Shown: positions 45,129 through 54,859, counted from the stretch's first letter. The stretch: DNA of 64,000 bases from Anaerostipes sp. 992a (GCF_001940245.1 NZ_MJIG01000004.1:434001-498000), one strand, 5' to 3'. Notes: generated by a model from the sequence alone, not told the origin. A program made the numbers and translations.

Positions 45129-45195
45129 AGTCCAGTCAACGAAAAAAATATTAAAACGCATATCTTTTTTCGTAAAAGAAAAGGAGGAATGGATT

Positions 45196-45399
45196 ATGAA
45201 GTCAAACGTTTATGTTGAATATCAAGGTCAGCAGACATTGATGAAAGATGTCTTAGCTGCTGTAAAAAAAGAATGGTCAGCTGCTGGCAATAAAATCAAA
45301 GACATTGATACATTAGATATGTATGTGAAACCAGAAGAACATACTGTATACTATGTAATCAACGGCGAAGATGGAACATCCGGATCATTGCCACTCTAA
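45196..45399 (+). CDS. DUF6465 small protein
   Basis: 67 residues, MKSNVYVEYQGQQTLMKDVL then VKPEEHTVYYVINGE. The pattern matches DUF6465, a small Lachnospiraceae family without known role. AAAGGAGG is 7 bases before the ATG. A longer frame from 45100 runs through the promoter and is rejected. Monocistronic, with a strong terminator downstream. Confidence 0.85.
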   Translation: MKSNVYVEYQGQQTLMKDVLAAVKKEWSAAGNKIKDIDTLDMYVKPEEHTVYYVINGEDGTSGSLPL

Positions 45400-45510
45400 T
45401 ACATAAGCCAAAGGAAGCCTGACATGAGACCAAAGAATAGAAGACAGCCGGGATATAAATTAAGGAATATTCCTTCCAGCTTAGTATTAACCATTTACGT
45501 TTCAAAAGAA

Positions 45511-45551
45511 AAGTGTTCTAATGACAACAACGAACTGTCATTAGAACACTT
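45511..45551. terminator. Bidirectional terminator
   Basis: A perfect 16-bp stem, AAGTGTTCTAATGACA with TGTCATTAGAACACTT, has a 9-base loop and is flanked by A and T tracts. It serves both the DUF6465 gene and the converging kinase gene. Confidence 0.9.
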
Positions 45552-45555
45552 TTTT

Positions 45556-47076
45556 CTATCTGCTTTCCAGTTCAAAGTAGAATGCAACTCCGTTTTCATG
45601 GTTTTTTACTCCATATTTCTGTCCATGTGCATCCATAATAGCTGCTACGATGGATAGACCCACTCCACTTCCACCATATTCTCTGGTACGCGCTTTGTCT
45701 ACCTTGTAAAAACGGATCCAAATCTTGGAAAGCTCCTCTTCCGGTATCCGATTACCATCATTATATACCCATACTCTTACCACTTTGCCTCTTTCTTCTA
45801 ACCATACCTTTACTTTTCCACGATTTTTCACATGATTATAAGCATTACTGATATAATTATTGATCACATCCTCAATCATAAAAACATCACCCCATACATA
45901 AACAGGTGTTGTATGATAAAATTCGACTTTGACCTCTTTTTGCTGAAAACGAATCCGATTAGACTCTATCATATTTTTCAAAATTTCTGTCAGATCAAAT
46001 CTCTGCATAGTTACCTGATTCTGTCCAAATTCAATCTGATTTAATGTCATCAACTTCTGTACCATTTCATTCATTTTCTTCGCTTCATCCATAATGACAT
46101 CACAGTAAAAGGCACGGCTTTCCTCATCTTCCATTACATTATCCACCAGACCTTCTGCATAACCTTGAATCAAAGCGATCGGTGTCTTTAATTCATGAGA
46201 CACATGAGATAAGAATTCCTTGCGCATCTCATCGATCTGAATCTTATGATCAATATCCTTTTTCAACTGTGCATTGGCTGTTTTCAGCTCAGATATGGTC
46301 TGTTCCAGCTGCTCAGACATCTGATTCATGCTCCTGCCCAGCTGCCCGATCTCATCTTCCGGCAGATTTACGACTCTGGCATCAAAATCCAGCCTGGTCA
46401 TCTTTTGTGCAATTTCAGACATCTCTTCAATCGGTCTGGTAAATCGCCGGCTATAGAAAAACATGGCGATAGAAGCCAAAATCGTTACAAAAACAGCTGC
46501 ATAAGCCAAAAAGCGGGTAGCAATCGTTGCTGCCGTCTGAAGACTTTCCACGGAAGAAGCAATAACGATAAAATAACCGCCATTTAATACTCCAAGCAGA
46601 TTGATGCTCGTGCTGTCAAGCTTGGTATCGGTGTGCTCGCTGATCATATACCCTTTGCGTTGAATTTCCCGTCCAGCCTTTGCATTTTCTCCGAACATTT
46701 CATATTCCTGCATCTGCTTTAAAATACCATACATATTGTTATAAAGCTTTCCATCTCTTCCTGTTGAAGAATAAACGGTTTCCAGGGAAATTCCTGTAAG
46801 ATCACGCACTGGCTGGGCAATAATGATCTTTAAGTTGTTATTCGTAGCCAGTCGTTCTAAATACAGGGTATTCACTGTATCCTCCGTAGAAAATTTGTGA
46901 TTAATGGCTGCATACACCTCAGAAATGTTCTTCCGCTCACTCTGTACAAAATAATCTTCCATCATTGTCCGGTTTAAGACCCAACAAAATAAGATTGAGA
47001 CTATCATCATAACGATCAGGCATACTGTCATCTTCACACGAAGAGAATGCTTTTTTATAATCTTTCTTTTGTCCAT
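45556..47076 (-). CDS. Sensor histidine kinase with extracellular domain
   Basis: 506 residues. An N-terminal membrane helix (~16-36), an extracellular region of ~145 residues, a second helix (~190-212) and HAMP. The kinase core has H-box LSHVSHELKTPIALIQGYAE, N-box VINNYISNAYNHV and G-box GGSGVGLSIVAAIMD. It is paired with the OmpR-type regulator whose stop codon touches its start. The signal is unknown; the double-dCACHE-like size of the outer domain suggests a small ligand or envelope cue (inference). Confidence 0.93.
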   Translation of the reverse strand: MDKRKIIKKHSLRVKMTVCLIVMMIVSILFCWVLNRTMMEDYFVQSERKNISEVYAAINHKFSTEDTVNTLYLERLATNNNLKIIIAQPVRDLTGISLETVYSSTGRDGKLYNNMYGILKQMQEYEMFGENAKAGREIQRKGYMISEHTDTKLDSTSINLLGVLNGGYFIVIASSVESLQTAATIATRFLAYAAVFVTILASIAMFFYSRRFTRPIEEMSEIAQKMTRLDFDARVVNLPEDEIGQLGRSMNQMSEQLEQTISELKTANAQLKKDIDHKIQIDEMRKEFLSHVSHELKTPIALIQGYAEGLVDNVMEDEESRAFYCDVIMDEAKKMNEMVQKLMTLNQIEFGQNQVTMQRFDLTEILKNMIESNRIRFQQKEVKVEFYHTTPVYVWGDVFMIEDVINNYISNAYNHVKNRGKVKVWLEERGKVVRVWVYNDGNRIPEEELSKIWIRFYKVDKARTREYGGSGVGLSIVAAIMDAHGQKYGVKNHENGVAFYFELESR

Positions 47077-47754
47077 CTACTGGTTCACCTCGAATTTATA
47101 TCCCATTCCCCATACTGTCCGAATATATTCTCCTTTATCTCCAAGCTTACTTCTAAGCTTCTTTACATGAGTGTCTATGGTTCTGGCATCTCCGAAGTAA
47201 TCATAATTCCACACATGATTTAAAATCTTCTCTCTGGATAATGCCACGTTCTGATTCTTCATAAAATACGTCAGCAGCTCAAATTCTTTATAGCTTAATT
47301 CTACCTCTGTCTCCTCTATAAGCACTTTATGGGCTGTAATATCCAACGTAATACCACCTGCTTCGATCACATCCTCGTTGAGCTGGTTGCTCCTTCTCAA
47401 AATTGCCTCTACTCTGGCTACGAGAATTTTAGGACTGAAAGGCTTCGATATATATTCATCCACGCCTAATTCAAATCCAAGCAGCTCGTCCTGCTCCTGT
47501 CCTCTGGCAGTCAACATGATGATCGGCACCTTAGATACCTTCCGTACTTCCTTTACCACTTCCCAGCCATCCATCTTAGGCATCATAACATCCAAAATCA
47601 GCAGATTGATAGAATTGTCGGAAAAGAAGATATCAATGGCCTCCTCTCCATCCGCCGCCTCTAATACTATAAATCCTTTTTTATTTAAAAAGTCTTTGAC
47701 CAGCTTTCGCATTCTGCTTTCATCGTCTACAACCAAAACCTTTAATTCTTCCAT
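47077..47754 (-). CDS. OmpR-family response regulator
   Basis: 225 residues from ATG 47754 (MEELKVLVVDDESRM). The phospho-acceptor Asp is in LLILDVMMPKMDGWE and the Lys in YISKPFSP. The C-terminal winged helix has ELSYKEFELLTYFMKNQNVA and RTIDTHVKKLRSKLG. The longer frame upstream lacks a proper site. First gene of a two-gene operon with the kinase. Confidence 0.93.
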   Translation of the reverse strand: MEELKVLVVDDESRMRKLVKDFLNKKGFIVLEAADGEEAIDIFFSDNSINLLILDVMMPKMDGWEVVKEVRKVSKVPIIMLTARGQEQDELLGFELGVDEYISKPFSPKILVARVEAILRRSNQLNEDVIEAGGITLDITAHKVLIEETEVELSYKEFELLTYFMKNQNVALSREKILNHVWNYDYFGDARTIDTHVKKLRSKLGDKGEYIRTVWGMGYKFEVNQ

Positions 47755-47846
47755 CCTCTTCATCTCCCTCATGATTTTATGTATTCCTGTTTTATTGTAT
47801 TTTATCATATGTTTATGTGAAAAGTGTGAACACAAATCGTGAGCAT

Positions 47847-47889
47847 TTTGTTACATAAGAAATTCTTCGAATTTCTTATGTAACAAAAA
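47847..47889. repeat. Perfect 20-bp palindrome, best copy of a dispersed family
   Basis: TTTTGTTACATAAGAAATTC and its exact complement have a 3-base loop. Degenerate relatives occur at 50171-50201, 53299-53331, 55584-55612, 59278-59315 and 62971-63013. Confidence 0.85.
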
Positions 47890-47890
47890 A

Positions 47891-47908
47891 GGCGGATTAC
47901 TCCGCCTC
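47891..47908 (-). terminator. Terminator overlapping the DUF5685 stop codon
   Basis: AGGCGGAGTAATCCGCCT followed by TTTTTTG on the minus strand; the TAA stop lies in the loop. Confidence 0.8.
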
Positions 47909-48736
47909 GTTTTTCTTCTCTTCAGCAGCCTCCTGCCTCTTTTTCTTAATTTGACAATATTTTATCCAAACACCAGAATAAATGATATTTCTTAAAATTT
48001 CTACATGTTCAACAATCGGAAGATATTCAAAGCTTTGGGCCACCTCGGCCATCATCATCTTTAGAATCTCCTCTGCTGTTTCTTCCGATACGGAAAGCAG
48101 TGGATTGTACCCTCCATGCTTCTGATCTTCTTCCAAATCGTCATATGCGTCCATATAGTAAATAAACTTCCCAAGAGAAAATCCCAGTTTCCTTAAGGTA
48201 TCACTCCACTCATCCTCGCGCCAGACCAAAATTTCTCCAAACATGTCACCTGTCAGATTAGCTGCTTCATCGATGTTATCACTTCTGCGTTCTTCACAGA
48301 CTGCCAGCTTCTTCATGTATTCTATTACACTCTTTTGCTGTCTTGGATAAGTAGACGCAACCTTATCATACGACCGCTTCAGCAGCTTCATTGCCAGCAA
48401 CGCTTTTATACTTCTATCGTCAGCCCAGTCATCGGCCCAATTGTGATATGCCAGAAGCAGATTCATATCTGCCGCATAATCACTCATTTTCGATGTAATG
48501 ACCATTTTCTTCTTTCCAGGATGGAAGACACAACGAATGCTTTCTTTCTTCTCTTCTGGCTCATATAATCCCTGCAAAAGCATGGCTGCAAAAGTCATGT
48601 CATAACTTAAGACCAGTCTAGAACGCTGTCCATACCTTTTCTTCAGGCACTGGCAGATACCACAATAATATGCCTGATAGGTCAGATAATCTTTGACCTT
48701 CAATTCCATCTGATTTATGGTAATATAGCCAAACAT
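47897..48736 (-). CDS. DUF5685 family protein
   Basis: 279 residues starting MFGYITINQMELKVKDYLTY. The cysteine pair YYCGICQCLKKRYG, then LSYDMTF and the C-terminal YNPL region fit DUF5685. These all-helical proteins of Clostridia recall terpenoid-synthase-like helical bundles (DLEEDQKHGG resembles an acidic patch), but the function is unknown. GTG 48745 is an alternative start. The stop codon lies inside its own terminator. Confidence 0.8.
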   Translation of the reverse strand: MFGYITINQMELKVKDYLTYQAYYCGICQCLKKRYGQRSRLVLSYDMTFAAMLLQGLYEPEEKKESIRCVFHPGKKKMVITSKMSDYAADMNLLLAYHNWADDWADDRSIKALLAMKLLKRSYDKVASTYPRQQKSVIEYMKKLAVCEERRSDNIDEAANLTGDMFGEILVWREDEWSDTLRKLGFSLGKFIYYMDAYDDLEEDQKHGGYNPLLSVSEETAEEILKMMMAEVAQSFEYLPIVEHVEILRNIIYSGVWIKYCQIKKKRQEAAEEKKNEAE

Positions 48737-48759
48737 TCCGATCACTCATTTCTATTTTA

Positions 48760-49194
48760 TTATTCTGTAATAGCATATGCCTCTTCTGCGCTAAACACCT
48801 GAAATCCATTCTCTTCCAATGCTTCCAATGCACGATCCGGTTCAGATACCTTTACCACCATAGATGCAGAAGATTCTCCAGTTGCCATAGTGTATAAATA
48901 AGAAATCGTTACGCCGCCAAAAGTAAGCACCTGGATCATTCTCTGAAGCGAGCCGATTTCATTTGGAAGCTTCACTGCCAGTACATCGGTAAGGGATGCA
49001 CTGTAATCTTCTGCCATCAAAGCTTCTTTTGCCAATGCAGGATCAGACACTACCATACGGATCAAACCATATTCGCTGACATCAGCAATCGTAGTGGAAA
49101 TAACATTAATATCCTTCTTTGCCAAAATAGAATATACTTCCTCCAGCTTGCCATGTCTATTCTCAATAAATACATTTAACTGCTTAATATACAT
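48760..49194 (-). CDS. Tandem ACT-domain protein
   Basis: 144 residues from ATG 49194 (AAAGGAGG upstream). Two ACT domains: QLNVFIENRHGKLEEVYSIL (residues ~5-70) and VKLPNEIGSLQRMIQVL (~75-140). ACT pairs bind amino acids as regulators; stand-alone proteins like this often accompany phenylacetate-CoA ligase genes, which are absent here. It precedes the DUF5685 gene by 23 bases. Confidence 0.87.
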   Translation of the reverse strand: MYIKQLNVFIENRHGKLEEVYSILAKKDINVISTTIADVSEYGLIRMVVSDPALAKEALMAEDYSASLTDVLAVKLPNEIGSLQRMIQVLTFGGVTISYLYTMATGESSASMVVKVSEPDRALEALEENGFQVFSAEEAYAITE

Positions 49195-49313
49195 TGTTCT
49201 TCCTCCTTTTATCAATTCCACATTTCTCAGCTTAACTGGTTCTTCCGAGTTTGTCAACGAATATTGCTTCTTCTCCAATCATTTATTTACTATAGAGGTG
49301 AAGACCTTTCCTA

Positions 49314-50132
49314 CTAAATTATAATTTTCTCTCCTGTTGAAATTCCATGCAGCTTCTCTCCCATTATTTGTTTTAGAAAGACAAACGCCTCTTCCCCTGT
49401 GCAATGACAAGTATAGTAATCCGCGCCATAAGTCAATAGCTTTCTGCCAATCTGTTCTACCAATTCTTTATCCATCTCTCCGCTTCTTGGATTGGTCAGA
49501 TGGAATCCACCAATGACTACATCTGGATACCTTCCATATAGCTGTTGGTACTTTTCCATAATATTGACAATTCCACTATGTCCACATCCAGACATGAGAA
49601 TCTCTTTTTCTCCATAAGTGATCTTCAGATTCTGTTCATGGGTAAAGGCATCCTGCACAAGCTTTCCCTCATGTTTTTCTTTTAATGAAGTATTGGACTT
49701 TGGCCAAAGCTTCCTTTCTGTCACACCGGTAAACAAGGACAGATTCTCATCAATGATAACGTCTCCCTCTAAAAAATGAATTCTTTTGCTCTTTTTGACC
49801 TCCTCTGGAACTCCTATATAAGCATTCCCCGTCTCTCTTATGGAATAAAATTCTCCTGCTGCTGCCTTCTGCATATAAATATCTGCTTTCTGATTACACT
49901 CCATAAACGCTTCTATGCCGCCTGTGTGATCGTAATGCCCATGAGAAATGATCAAAATCTCTACCTGGGATAAATCAATCCCCAGTTTCCTGGCATTCTG
50001 GATAAAACGCTCACTGGCACCAGTGTCAAATAGTACCTTCTTACCATTCAATTTCACATAGAAGCTTAACCCATGCTCTGGTACCAGTCCTTCTATCTTA
50101 CAGCTGTTTTCAATCAAATTTTGTATCAGCAT
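49314..50132 (-). CDS. MBL-fold metallo-hydrolase
   Basis: 272 residues from ATG 50132 (GGAGGG upstream). Metal-binding motif ISHGHYDHTGG (HxHxDH, about residue 65), later SGCGHSGIVN and VIGGFHLTNP. This is the COG1237 type, annotated in archaea and Clostridia as a pterin-related or ribofuranosylaminobenzene-phosphate-synthase-like MBL enzyme. The actual substrate is unknown. Isolated gene. Confidence 0.88.
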   Translation of the reverse strand: MLIQNLIENSCKIEGLVPEHGLSFYVKLNGKKVLFDTGASERFIQNARKLGIDLSQVEILIISHGHYDHTGGIEAFMECNQKADIYMQKAAAGEFYSIRETGNAYIGVPEEVKKSKRIHFLEGDVIIDENLSLFTGVTERKLWPKSNTSLKEKHEGKLVQDAFTHEQNLKITYGEKEILMSGCGHSGIVNIMEKYQQLYGRYPDVVIGGFHLTNPRSGEMDKELVEQIGRKLLTYGADYYTCHCTGEEAFVFLKQIMGEKLHGISTGEKIII

Positions 50133-50233
50133 CCCAGTCCCTCCATCTAATATCATATTGGAAAATCATTTATTCTTCGAGAAAGTTCTTATACAACAAA
50201 AAAAGACATTCTAATGAATGTCTCTAATGAAAA

Positions 50234-50306
50234 AGCGCGAGACGGGACTCGAACCCGCGACCCCGACCTTGGCAAGGTCGTGCTCCACCAACTGAGCCAC
50301 TCGCGC
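50234..50306 (-). tRNA. tRNA-Gly(GCC)
   Basis: Minus strand: acceptor GCGCGAG paired with CTCGCGC, D-arm with GGCTCAGTTGGTGGAGC, anticodon arm CGACCTTGCCAAGGTCG (anticodon GCC), T-arm GCGGGTTCGAGTCCCGT and discriminator T. CCA is not encoded. Confidence 0.97.
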
Positions 50307-50371
50307 AAACTATGTTATATTCTGTACTTCTCTCAAGCACTTGTCCATAATAACACAGCTTTTCTTCATTG

Positions 50372-51538
50372 TCAACACCAAATTGTATTAATTATATAAA
50401 TAATATATATTTTTGATGCATTTAATAAAGCTTCATTATCAAAATCAAATCGATTATGATGATTTGGATATTGCTTTCCTTTGAACGTCTTGCCACCACC
50501 TACGAATGCAAAGGCTCCTTTTGTCTTAATCAGATAATTGGCAAAATCTTCACCTAGCATGATCTGAGGAACAGGCTTTAAGTTCTCCGGTAAGAATACT
50601 TTCTTCGCTCCTTCATATACTCGTCTGGCGATTTCCAAATCATTGATCAATGGTGGATGGGTAGATGGCGGATAATCCACCACCGCCTTAGCTCCGTAAA
50701 GCTTTGCGGTATCCTTTGCCACCTGTATGATTGACTCCTTTATCATCTGCTCTGTCTCTACAGAAAAGGTCCGCACTGTTCCTTCCAATACTGCTTTCCC
50801 AGAAATCACATTGTATGCGGTCCCAGACTCTAGGCGTCCAACGGTCAGCACTGCATCCTCAATGGGATTCATCCTTCTGCTCACGATTGTTTGAAGATTC
50901 ATGACCAGAGCCGCCGCTACCACCGTAGTATCGATGCATTGATGCGGCTTTGCCGCATGTCCGGCTCTTCCTGTCAGTGTAATCGTAAAATGATCCGTAG
51001 CTGCCATCCTTGGCCCTGGATCGATGGAAATTCTTCCGGATTCCAGATCGCTGAAGATGTGTACCCCAAAAATCTCATCCACATCCTCCATGATCCCCTG
51101 AGAAATAACAAGATTGGCTCCCTTGCTATTCTCTTCAGCTGGCTGAAAAATCAGCTTGACCCATCCATCTAAATGTTCTTCATATTTCTTCAATACCGCT
51201 GCCGCTCCCAATAGCCCGGTAATATGTCCATCATGTCCACAGGCATGCATTTGTCCGGAAATCTTTGACTGGAATGAAAGTCCAGTCTCTTCTGTCACTG
51301 CAAGGCCATCAATATCCGCCCTCAGAGCGACTGTCTTTCCTCCCCTCTTTCCCAGGTACCCTACGACTCCTGTTGGCTCCAATCGCTCATATGGAATGTG
51401 AAGTCTGATCAACTCCTCAATGATCATCTCCGTTGTCTTTTTTTCCCTGCAGGCCAGCTCCGGATACTGATGAAATCTTTCTCGAAGATGGATCAGCTCC
51501 GATTCCAGCTCCCCTATTTCCTTATGAATGTCTAACAT
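50372..51538 (-). CDS. M20-family amidohydrolase
   Basis: 388 residues. Motifs MHACGHDGHITGL (about residue 95), FQPAEENSKGA with catalytic Glu, and GRAGHAAKPHQ in the lid domain place it with M20D aminoacylases/N-acyl-aminoacid hydrolases. It shares the fold but clearly differs in sequence from the one at 33 kb. The DUF1700 gene ends 45 bases before its start on the same strand. Confidence 0.9.
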   Translation of the reverse strand: MLDIHKEIGELESELIHLRERFHQYPELACREKKTTEMIIEELIRLHIPYERLEPTGVVGYLGKRGGKTVALRADIDGLAVTEETGLSFQSKISGQMHACGHDGHITGLLGAAAVLKKYEEHLDGWVKLIFQPAEENSKGANLVISQGIMEDVDEIFGVHIFSDLESGRISIDPGPRMAATDHFTITLTGRAGHAAKPHQCIDTTVVAAALVMNLQTIVSRRMNPIEDAVLTVGRLESGTAYNVISGKAVLEGTVRTFSVETEQMIKESIIQVAKDTAKLYGAKAVVDYPPSTHPPLINDLEIARRVYEGAKKVFLPENLKPVPQIMLGEDFANYLIKTKGAFAFVGGGKTFKGKQYPNHHNRFDFDNEALLNASKIYIIYIINTIWC

Positions 51539-51583
51539 CTTTTCTCACCTGCCATCTTCATTTTAAGAACACCGCTTCCATAG

Positions 51584-52033
51584 TTAACGAAACAGCCTCC
51601 GTATCAGATAAATCAACAGCACAACTAATAGAATAGGTGCTGCAAAAGACAAGATTGCACTTGTAATCGTAAAGATGAACGATACGACTGCCACAATGAT
51701 GAGCACGAACAGCAGCTTATGGTACCACTTAAGTTCAAAAGAATGAACCTCCGTATGGAATCCTTCCTGAGAATGTGGAGCCTCTTCTCCATCCTCCGTA
51801 TAAATCGCTTCCTCATAGTAGCTTCCTTCCTCTGCAGAAGCTGCATCAATAATCGTTCTGGCTGTCAGTATGGGATTTCCCAATTCCGCTGCAATCTCAT
51901 CTTCACTTTTTCCGGATGCCATCTGTTCCCGAAAATATTGATCATAATATGAAAGATTATCCTGAATCACCTGTGGAGACACTTCTCCATCCAGACACTG
52001 ACGTAATTCATTTAAAAACTGTTGTTTATTCAA
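51584..52033 (-). CDS. DUF1700 (HAAS) membrane protein
   Basis: 149 residues. The N-terminal ~55 residues form the HAAS helical domain (NKQQFLNELRQCLDGEVSPQ, then EDEIAAELGNP), the signature of DUF1700 proteins. Two membrane helices close the C-terminus (LLFVLIIVAVVSFIFTI and LSFAAPILLVVLLIYLI). DUF1700 proteins usually pair with a PadR regulator, absent here. The start overlaps the phosphatase gene stop by 4 bases. Confidence 0.85.
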   Translation of the reverse strand: MNKQQFLNELRQCLDGEVSPQVIQDNLSYYDQYFREQMASGKSEDEIAAELGNPILTARTIIDAASAEEGSYYEEAIYTEDGEEAPHSQEGFHTEVHSFELKWYHKLLFVLIIVAVVSFIFTITSAILSFAAPILLVVLLIYLIRRLFR

Positions 52034-52653
52034 AGCACTTCTCCTTTCCTGAATACTCTGGCTTCTTCCAGCAGATGATATTGGCCATCCTCAAAAGAAA
52101 CAATGTGAGTCTCACAATTTCTTGTCTTTCTCTCTCCCCATAGCTGGCTAAGTGGACGATCCAGCATAAAGACCAGCATCGCATGAAGAAGCTCTCCATG
52201 GGATACGATCAACAGATTATCTGCCTCTTTTTCTAACGGTTCCACTATCTCCTTTAAAAACGCTTTCGCACGATTCACCGTATCTATAATCGTCTCTCCT
52301 CCAGGTGCCGGCTGAAACTGATCCGGATGGAGGAAAAACATATCCTGAAATGGGATTCCTCTTTCCTTTAATTCCTTTTCCGTAATTCCTTCATAAGCTC
52401 CAAAATCAATCTCTTTTAATCGGTCATCAAGGATAATCTCCTGATTTTGATATCTAGCTACATATTCCGCTGTTTCCTTTGCTCGCACCAAAGGACTTGA
52501 AAAAATACGATCAAAAGAAATCTGTCCAAGTACATGGGCTATCTCGTCAGCCACCTGTCTTCCATTCTCATTGAGCGGCACATCGGCACTTCCCTGTACT
52601 TTCCTTTGTACATTCCAGTCTGTCTGTCCATGCCGCAGCATATATATCTTCAT
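52030..52653 (-). CDS. Histidine phosphatase family protein
   Basis: 207 residues of the phosphoglycerate-mutase-like superfamily: LRHGQTDWN with the phospho-histidine near residue 8, SSPLVRAKETAE, and VSHGELLHAML with the second His. The length and motifs suit a broad phosphatase (CobC/GpmB/PhoE type); the substrate cannot be assigned. It overlaps the DUF1700 gene (ATGA). Confidence 0.9.
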   Translation of the reverse strand: MKIYMLRHGQTDWNVQRKVQGSADVPLNENGRQVADEIAHVLGQISFDRIFSSPLVRAKETAEYVARYQNQEIILDDRLKEIDFGAYEGITEKELKERGIPFQDMFFLHPDQFQPAPGGETIIDTVNRAKAFLKEIVEPLEKEADNLLIVSHGELLHAMLVFMLDRPLSQLWGERKTRNCETHIVSFEDGQYHLLEEARVFRKGEVL

Positions 52654-52817
52654 GATTTATCTCCTGTCATTGATTTCATTTCTAAAGTTACATCTATAGT
52701 TCGTTTTATTATAACACAAATTCATATAAAAATTATTTTTTTATGGAAAAAAGGAATATCCTTTGTTATAATTTAGTCAATACATACTAGCATTATAAAG
52801 GAAAGTGAGCGATTATT

Positions 52818-53210
52818 ATGAATTTATCAGTCGGAGACAGAATTACACTAACAGAAGAAGTAGACCAGCAACATACCGCAGATACATGGGGCAGCGGAAG
52901 CCTTCCGGTTTATGCAACGCCTGCCATGGGATTATTAGTTGAGAAAGCTGCTGTAGCCCTTTTAGATGGTAAGCTGGATGAAGGCATGACAACAGTTGGA
53001 ACCGCCCTGAATATTCAACACCTCAGTGCAACCCCTCTTGGACAGACCATAACCTGTGAATGCTGTCTTGTAGAAATCGATCGTAAGCGATTGGCTTTTC
53101 AGGTGGAAATCACAGATGCCAGCGGCCGTGCCGGATATTGCACTCATGAACGCTTTATCGTAGATTCCAAAAAGTTTTTATCAAAAGCCAAAGCACGCTT
53201 TGAGGCATAA
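52818..53210 (+). CDS. Hotdog-fold thioesterase, FlK-like
   Basis: 130 residues starting MNLSVGDRITLTEEVDQQHT. TWGSGSLPVYATPAMGLLVE carries the Thr-Glu pattern of fluoroacetyl-CoA-type thioesterases, and GTALNIQHLSATPLGQ matches their substrate loop. It hydrolyses acyl-CoA or similar thioesters. AGGAAAGTGAG precedes the ATG. Monocistronic on the plus strand with a strong terminator. Confidence 0.85.
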   Translation: MNLSVGDRITLTEEVDQQHTADTWGSGSLPVYATPAMGLLVEKAAVALLDGKLDEGMTTVGTALNIQHLSATPLGQTITCECCLVEIDRKRLAFQVEITDASGRAGYCTHERFIVDSKKFLSKAKARFEA

Positions 53211-53231
53211 AAGCTTCCTGTATCAAATAAA

Positions 53232-53290
53232 AAGCCTGCATAGACAGGAGTTGGATTTTATCAATCCGACCTTTTCTGTTTATGCAGGCT
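53232..53290 (+). terminator. Terminator after the thioesterase gene
   Basis: AAGCCTGCATA pairs with TATGCAGGCT around an internal AAAAGG/GGATT-type stem, followed by CTTTTT on the plus strand. Confidence 0.85.
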
Positions 53291-53352
53291 CTTTTTATTA
53301 CATAAGAATATGCGTATTTTTTATACAACAATGCCCTTCCGGGGCACACTCA

Positions 53353-53895
53353 TTATTTTATATGAGTAAGCTTTCCCGTAACGGAATCCATCACACATCC
53401 ATAGATTATGATATCATCTGGAATCAACGGATGATTTTCCAAAAGCTCTACTGTTTCGTGTACAGAACTTTCCACATCATCGAATCCACTTAGCCATGTT
53501 TCAAAATCAACACCGCAATAATGCATCATATCGATCTGTTCGTCTGTCACGCCTCTTTCCTTCATGCATTTGATCATCATATCCGCATTGATATGCTGAA
53601 CTCCGCAATCCGTATGACCAATGACCATGATTTCCTGGACACCCAGTTCAAAAATAGCCACAAGCAAGCTTCTGACCACACTTCCAAATGGATGGGAAAT
53701 CACACCTCCTGCATTCTTAATGATCTTCACATCGCCATTTTTAATTCCCAATGCCGCTGGAAGCAGCTGGGTCAGACGTGTATCCATACAGGATAGGATT
53801 GCCATCTTCTTATCTGGATATTTACTGGTTCGATATTGTTCATAACCCTTTTCCGCTACAAACTTTTCATTATATTCTAAAATCTCCTGAATCAT
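53353..53895 (-). CDS. Beta-carbonic anhydrase
   Basis: 180 residues. Zinc ligands and catalytic dyad are in ILSCMDTRL (Cys, Asp-Arg; about residue 36) and VIGHTDCGVQH (His and Cys; about residue 92). It interconverts CO2 and bicarbonate in the cytoplasm, supplying carboxylases. It follows the DegV gene by 11 bases and shares its transcript. Confidence 0.95.
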   Translation of the reverse strand: MIQEILEYNEKFVAEKGYEQYRTSKYPDKKMAILSCMDTRLTQLLPAALGIKNGDVKIIKNAGGVISHPFGSVVRSLLVAIFELGVQEIMVIGHTDCGVQHINADMMIKCMKERGVTDEQIDMMHYCGVDFETWLSGFDDVESSVHETVELLENHPLIPDDIIIYGCVMDSVTGKLTHIK

Positions 53896-53906
53896 ACTTA
53901 TGCTCC

Positions 53907-54800
53907 TTATTCCTTACATTTTGGTACAACTCCGATGCCCAATGCTCCTGGTCCTGTATGGACTGCAATAGTGGCACCGATCTGAAGAAGTGGAATCTCT
54001 TCTTCATATCCCAATTCCTTTGCTTTTTGCTTTACTTTTTCCAAAAAAGCCTTTCCCTCTTCTTCGTCATATCCAAAACCTACATTAATTTTATAATCAT
54101 TGATCTTATGACCTCCTTTGGTGAAAAAGTCTGTCATCAAATCAATCACTTTGGCAATTGATTTTTTACGGCTTCTTGCAATCCCTCCACTGGTTACTTC
54201 CCCTTTATCCAGAACGATCAGAGGTTTTAGTTTCAATGCTGACCCGGCAAGCCCTACCATCTTCCCAATTCGTCCTCCGTGAATCAGATAATCCAGACTT
54301 TCGATCGTAAAGAAAATCTTAGCTTCCTCCTTCATATCTTCTAATCTAGAAACAATCTCTTCATACGGCATGCCAGCCTCTCTCATCTGTACTGCTTCCA
54401 TTACAAAACTCGCCTGCGTAACAGTTGCACATAAAGAATTGATAATGCTTAATCTGGCATCTGGATAATCCTCTTCCAGAATCATTTTCGCATTTAATGC
54501 TGCATTATAGGCACCGCTTAAATGTGATGTAAAGCAGATGCAGATCACTTCATCTCCTTCTTTTAACAATGGCTCAATTGCATCTATATAATCATTCACT
54601 GCCGGAAGAGACGTTCTTGGAAACACTCCTGGCTCATCCTTCATCTTCTGATAAAAATCTCTAACCCCAATTTCAACCTTCTCTTTTTTATACGTTTCCC
54701 CATCAAATGAAACATAAAACGGTATACATGTAACATCATGTTGTTTTAAAAACTCTGTCTCTAGATCACATGCACCATCTGTAATAATTCTAACCGCCAT
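53907..54800 (-). CDS. DegV-family fatty-acid-binding protein
   Basis: 297 residues. The N-terminal VRIITDGACDLETEF and RTSLPAVNDYI (phosphate/fatty-acid headgroup binding), HLSGAYNAA and the G-rich YLIHGGRIGKMVG are diagnostic of DegV. Members bind a single fatty acid and serve fatty-acid kinase as FakB. Upstream of carbonic anhydrase by 11 bases. Confidence 0.93.
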   Translation of the reverse strand: MAVRIITDGACDLETEFLKQHDVTCIPFYVSFDGETYKKEKVEIGVRDFYQKMKDEPGVFPRTSLPAVNDYIDAIEPLLKEGDEVICICFTSHLSGAYNAALNAKMILEEDYPDARLSIINSLCATVTQASFVMEAVQMREAGMPYEEIVSRLEDMKEEAKIFFTIESLDYLIHGGRIGKMVGLAGSALKLKPLIVLDKGEVTSGGIARSRKKSIAKVIDLMTDFFTKGGHKINDYKINVGFGYDEEEGKAFLEKVKQKAKELGYEEEIPLLQIGATIAVHTGPGALGIGVVPKCKE

Positions 54801-54859
54801 GTTACCCTCCTTAAAAAACTACTTAAGAAAATAGTATCACATTTTACCCCATAAGAAAA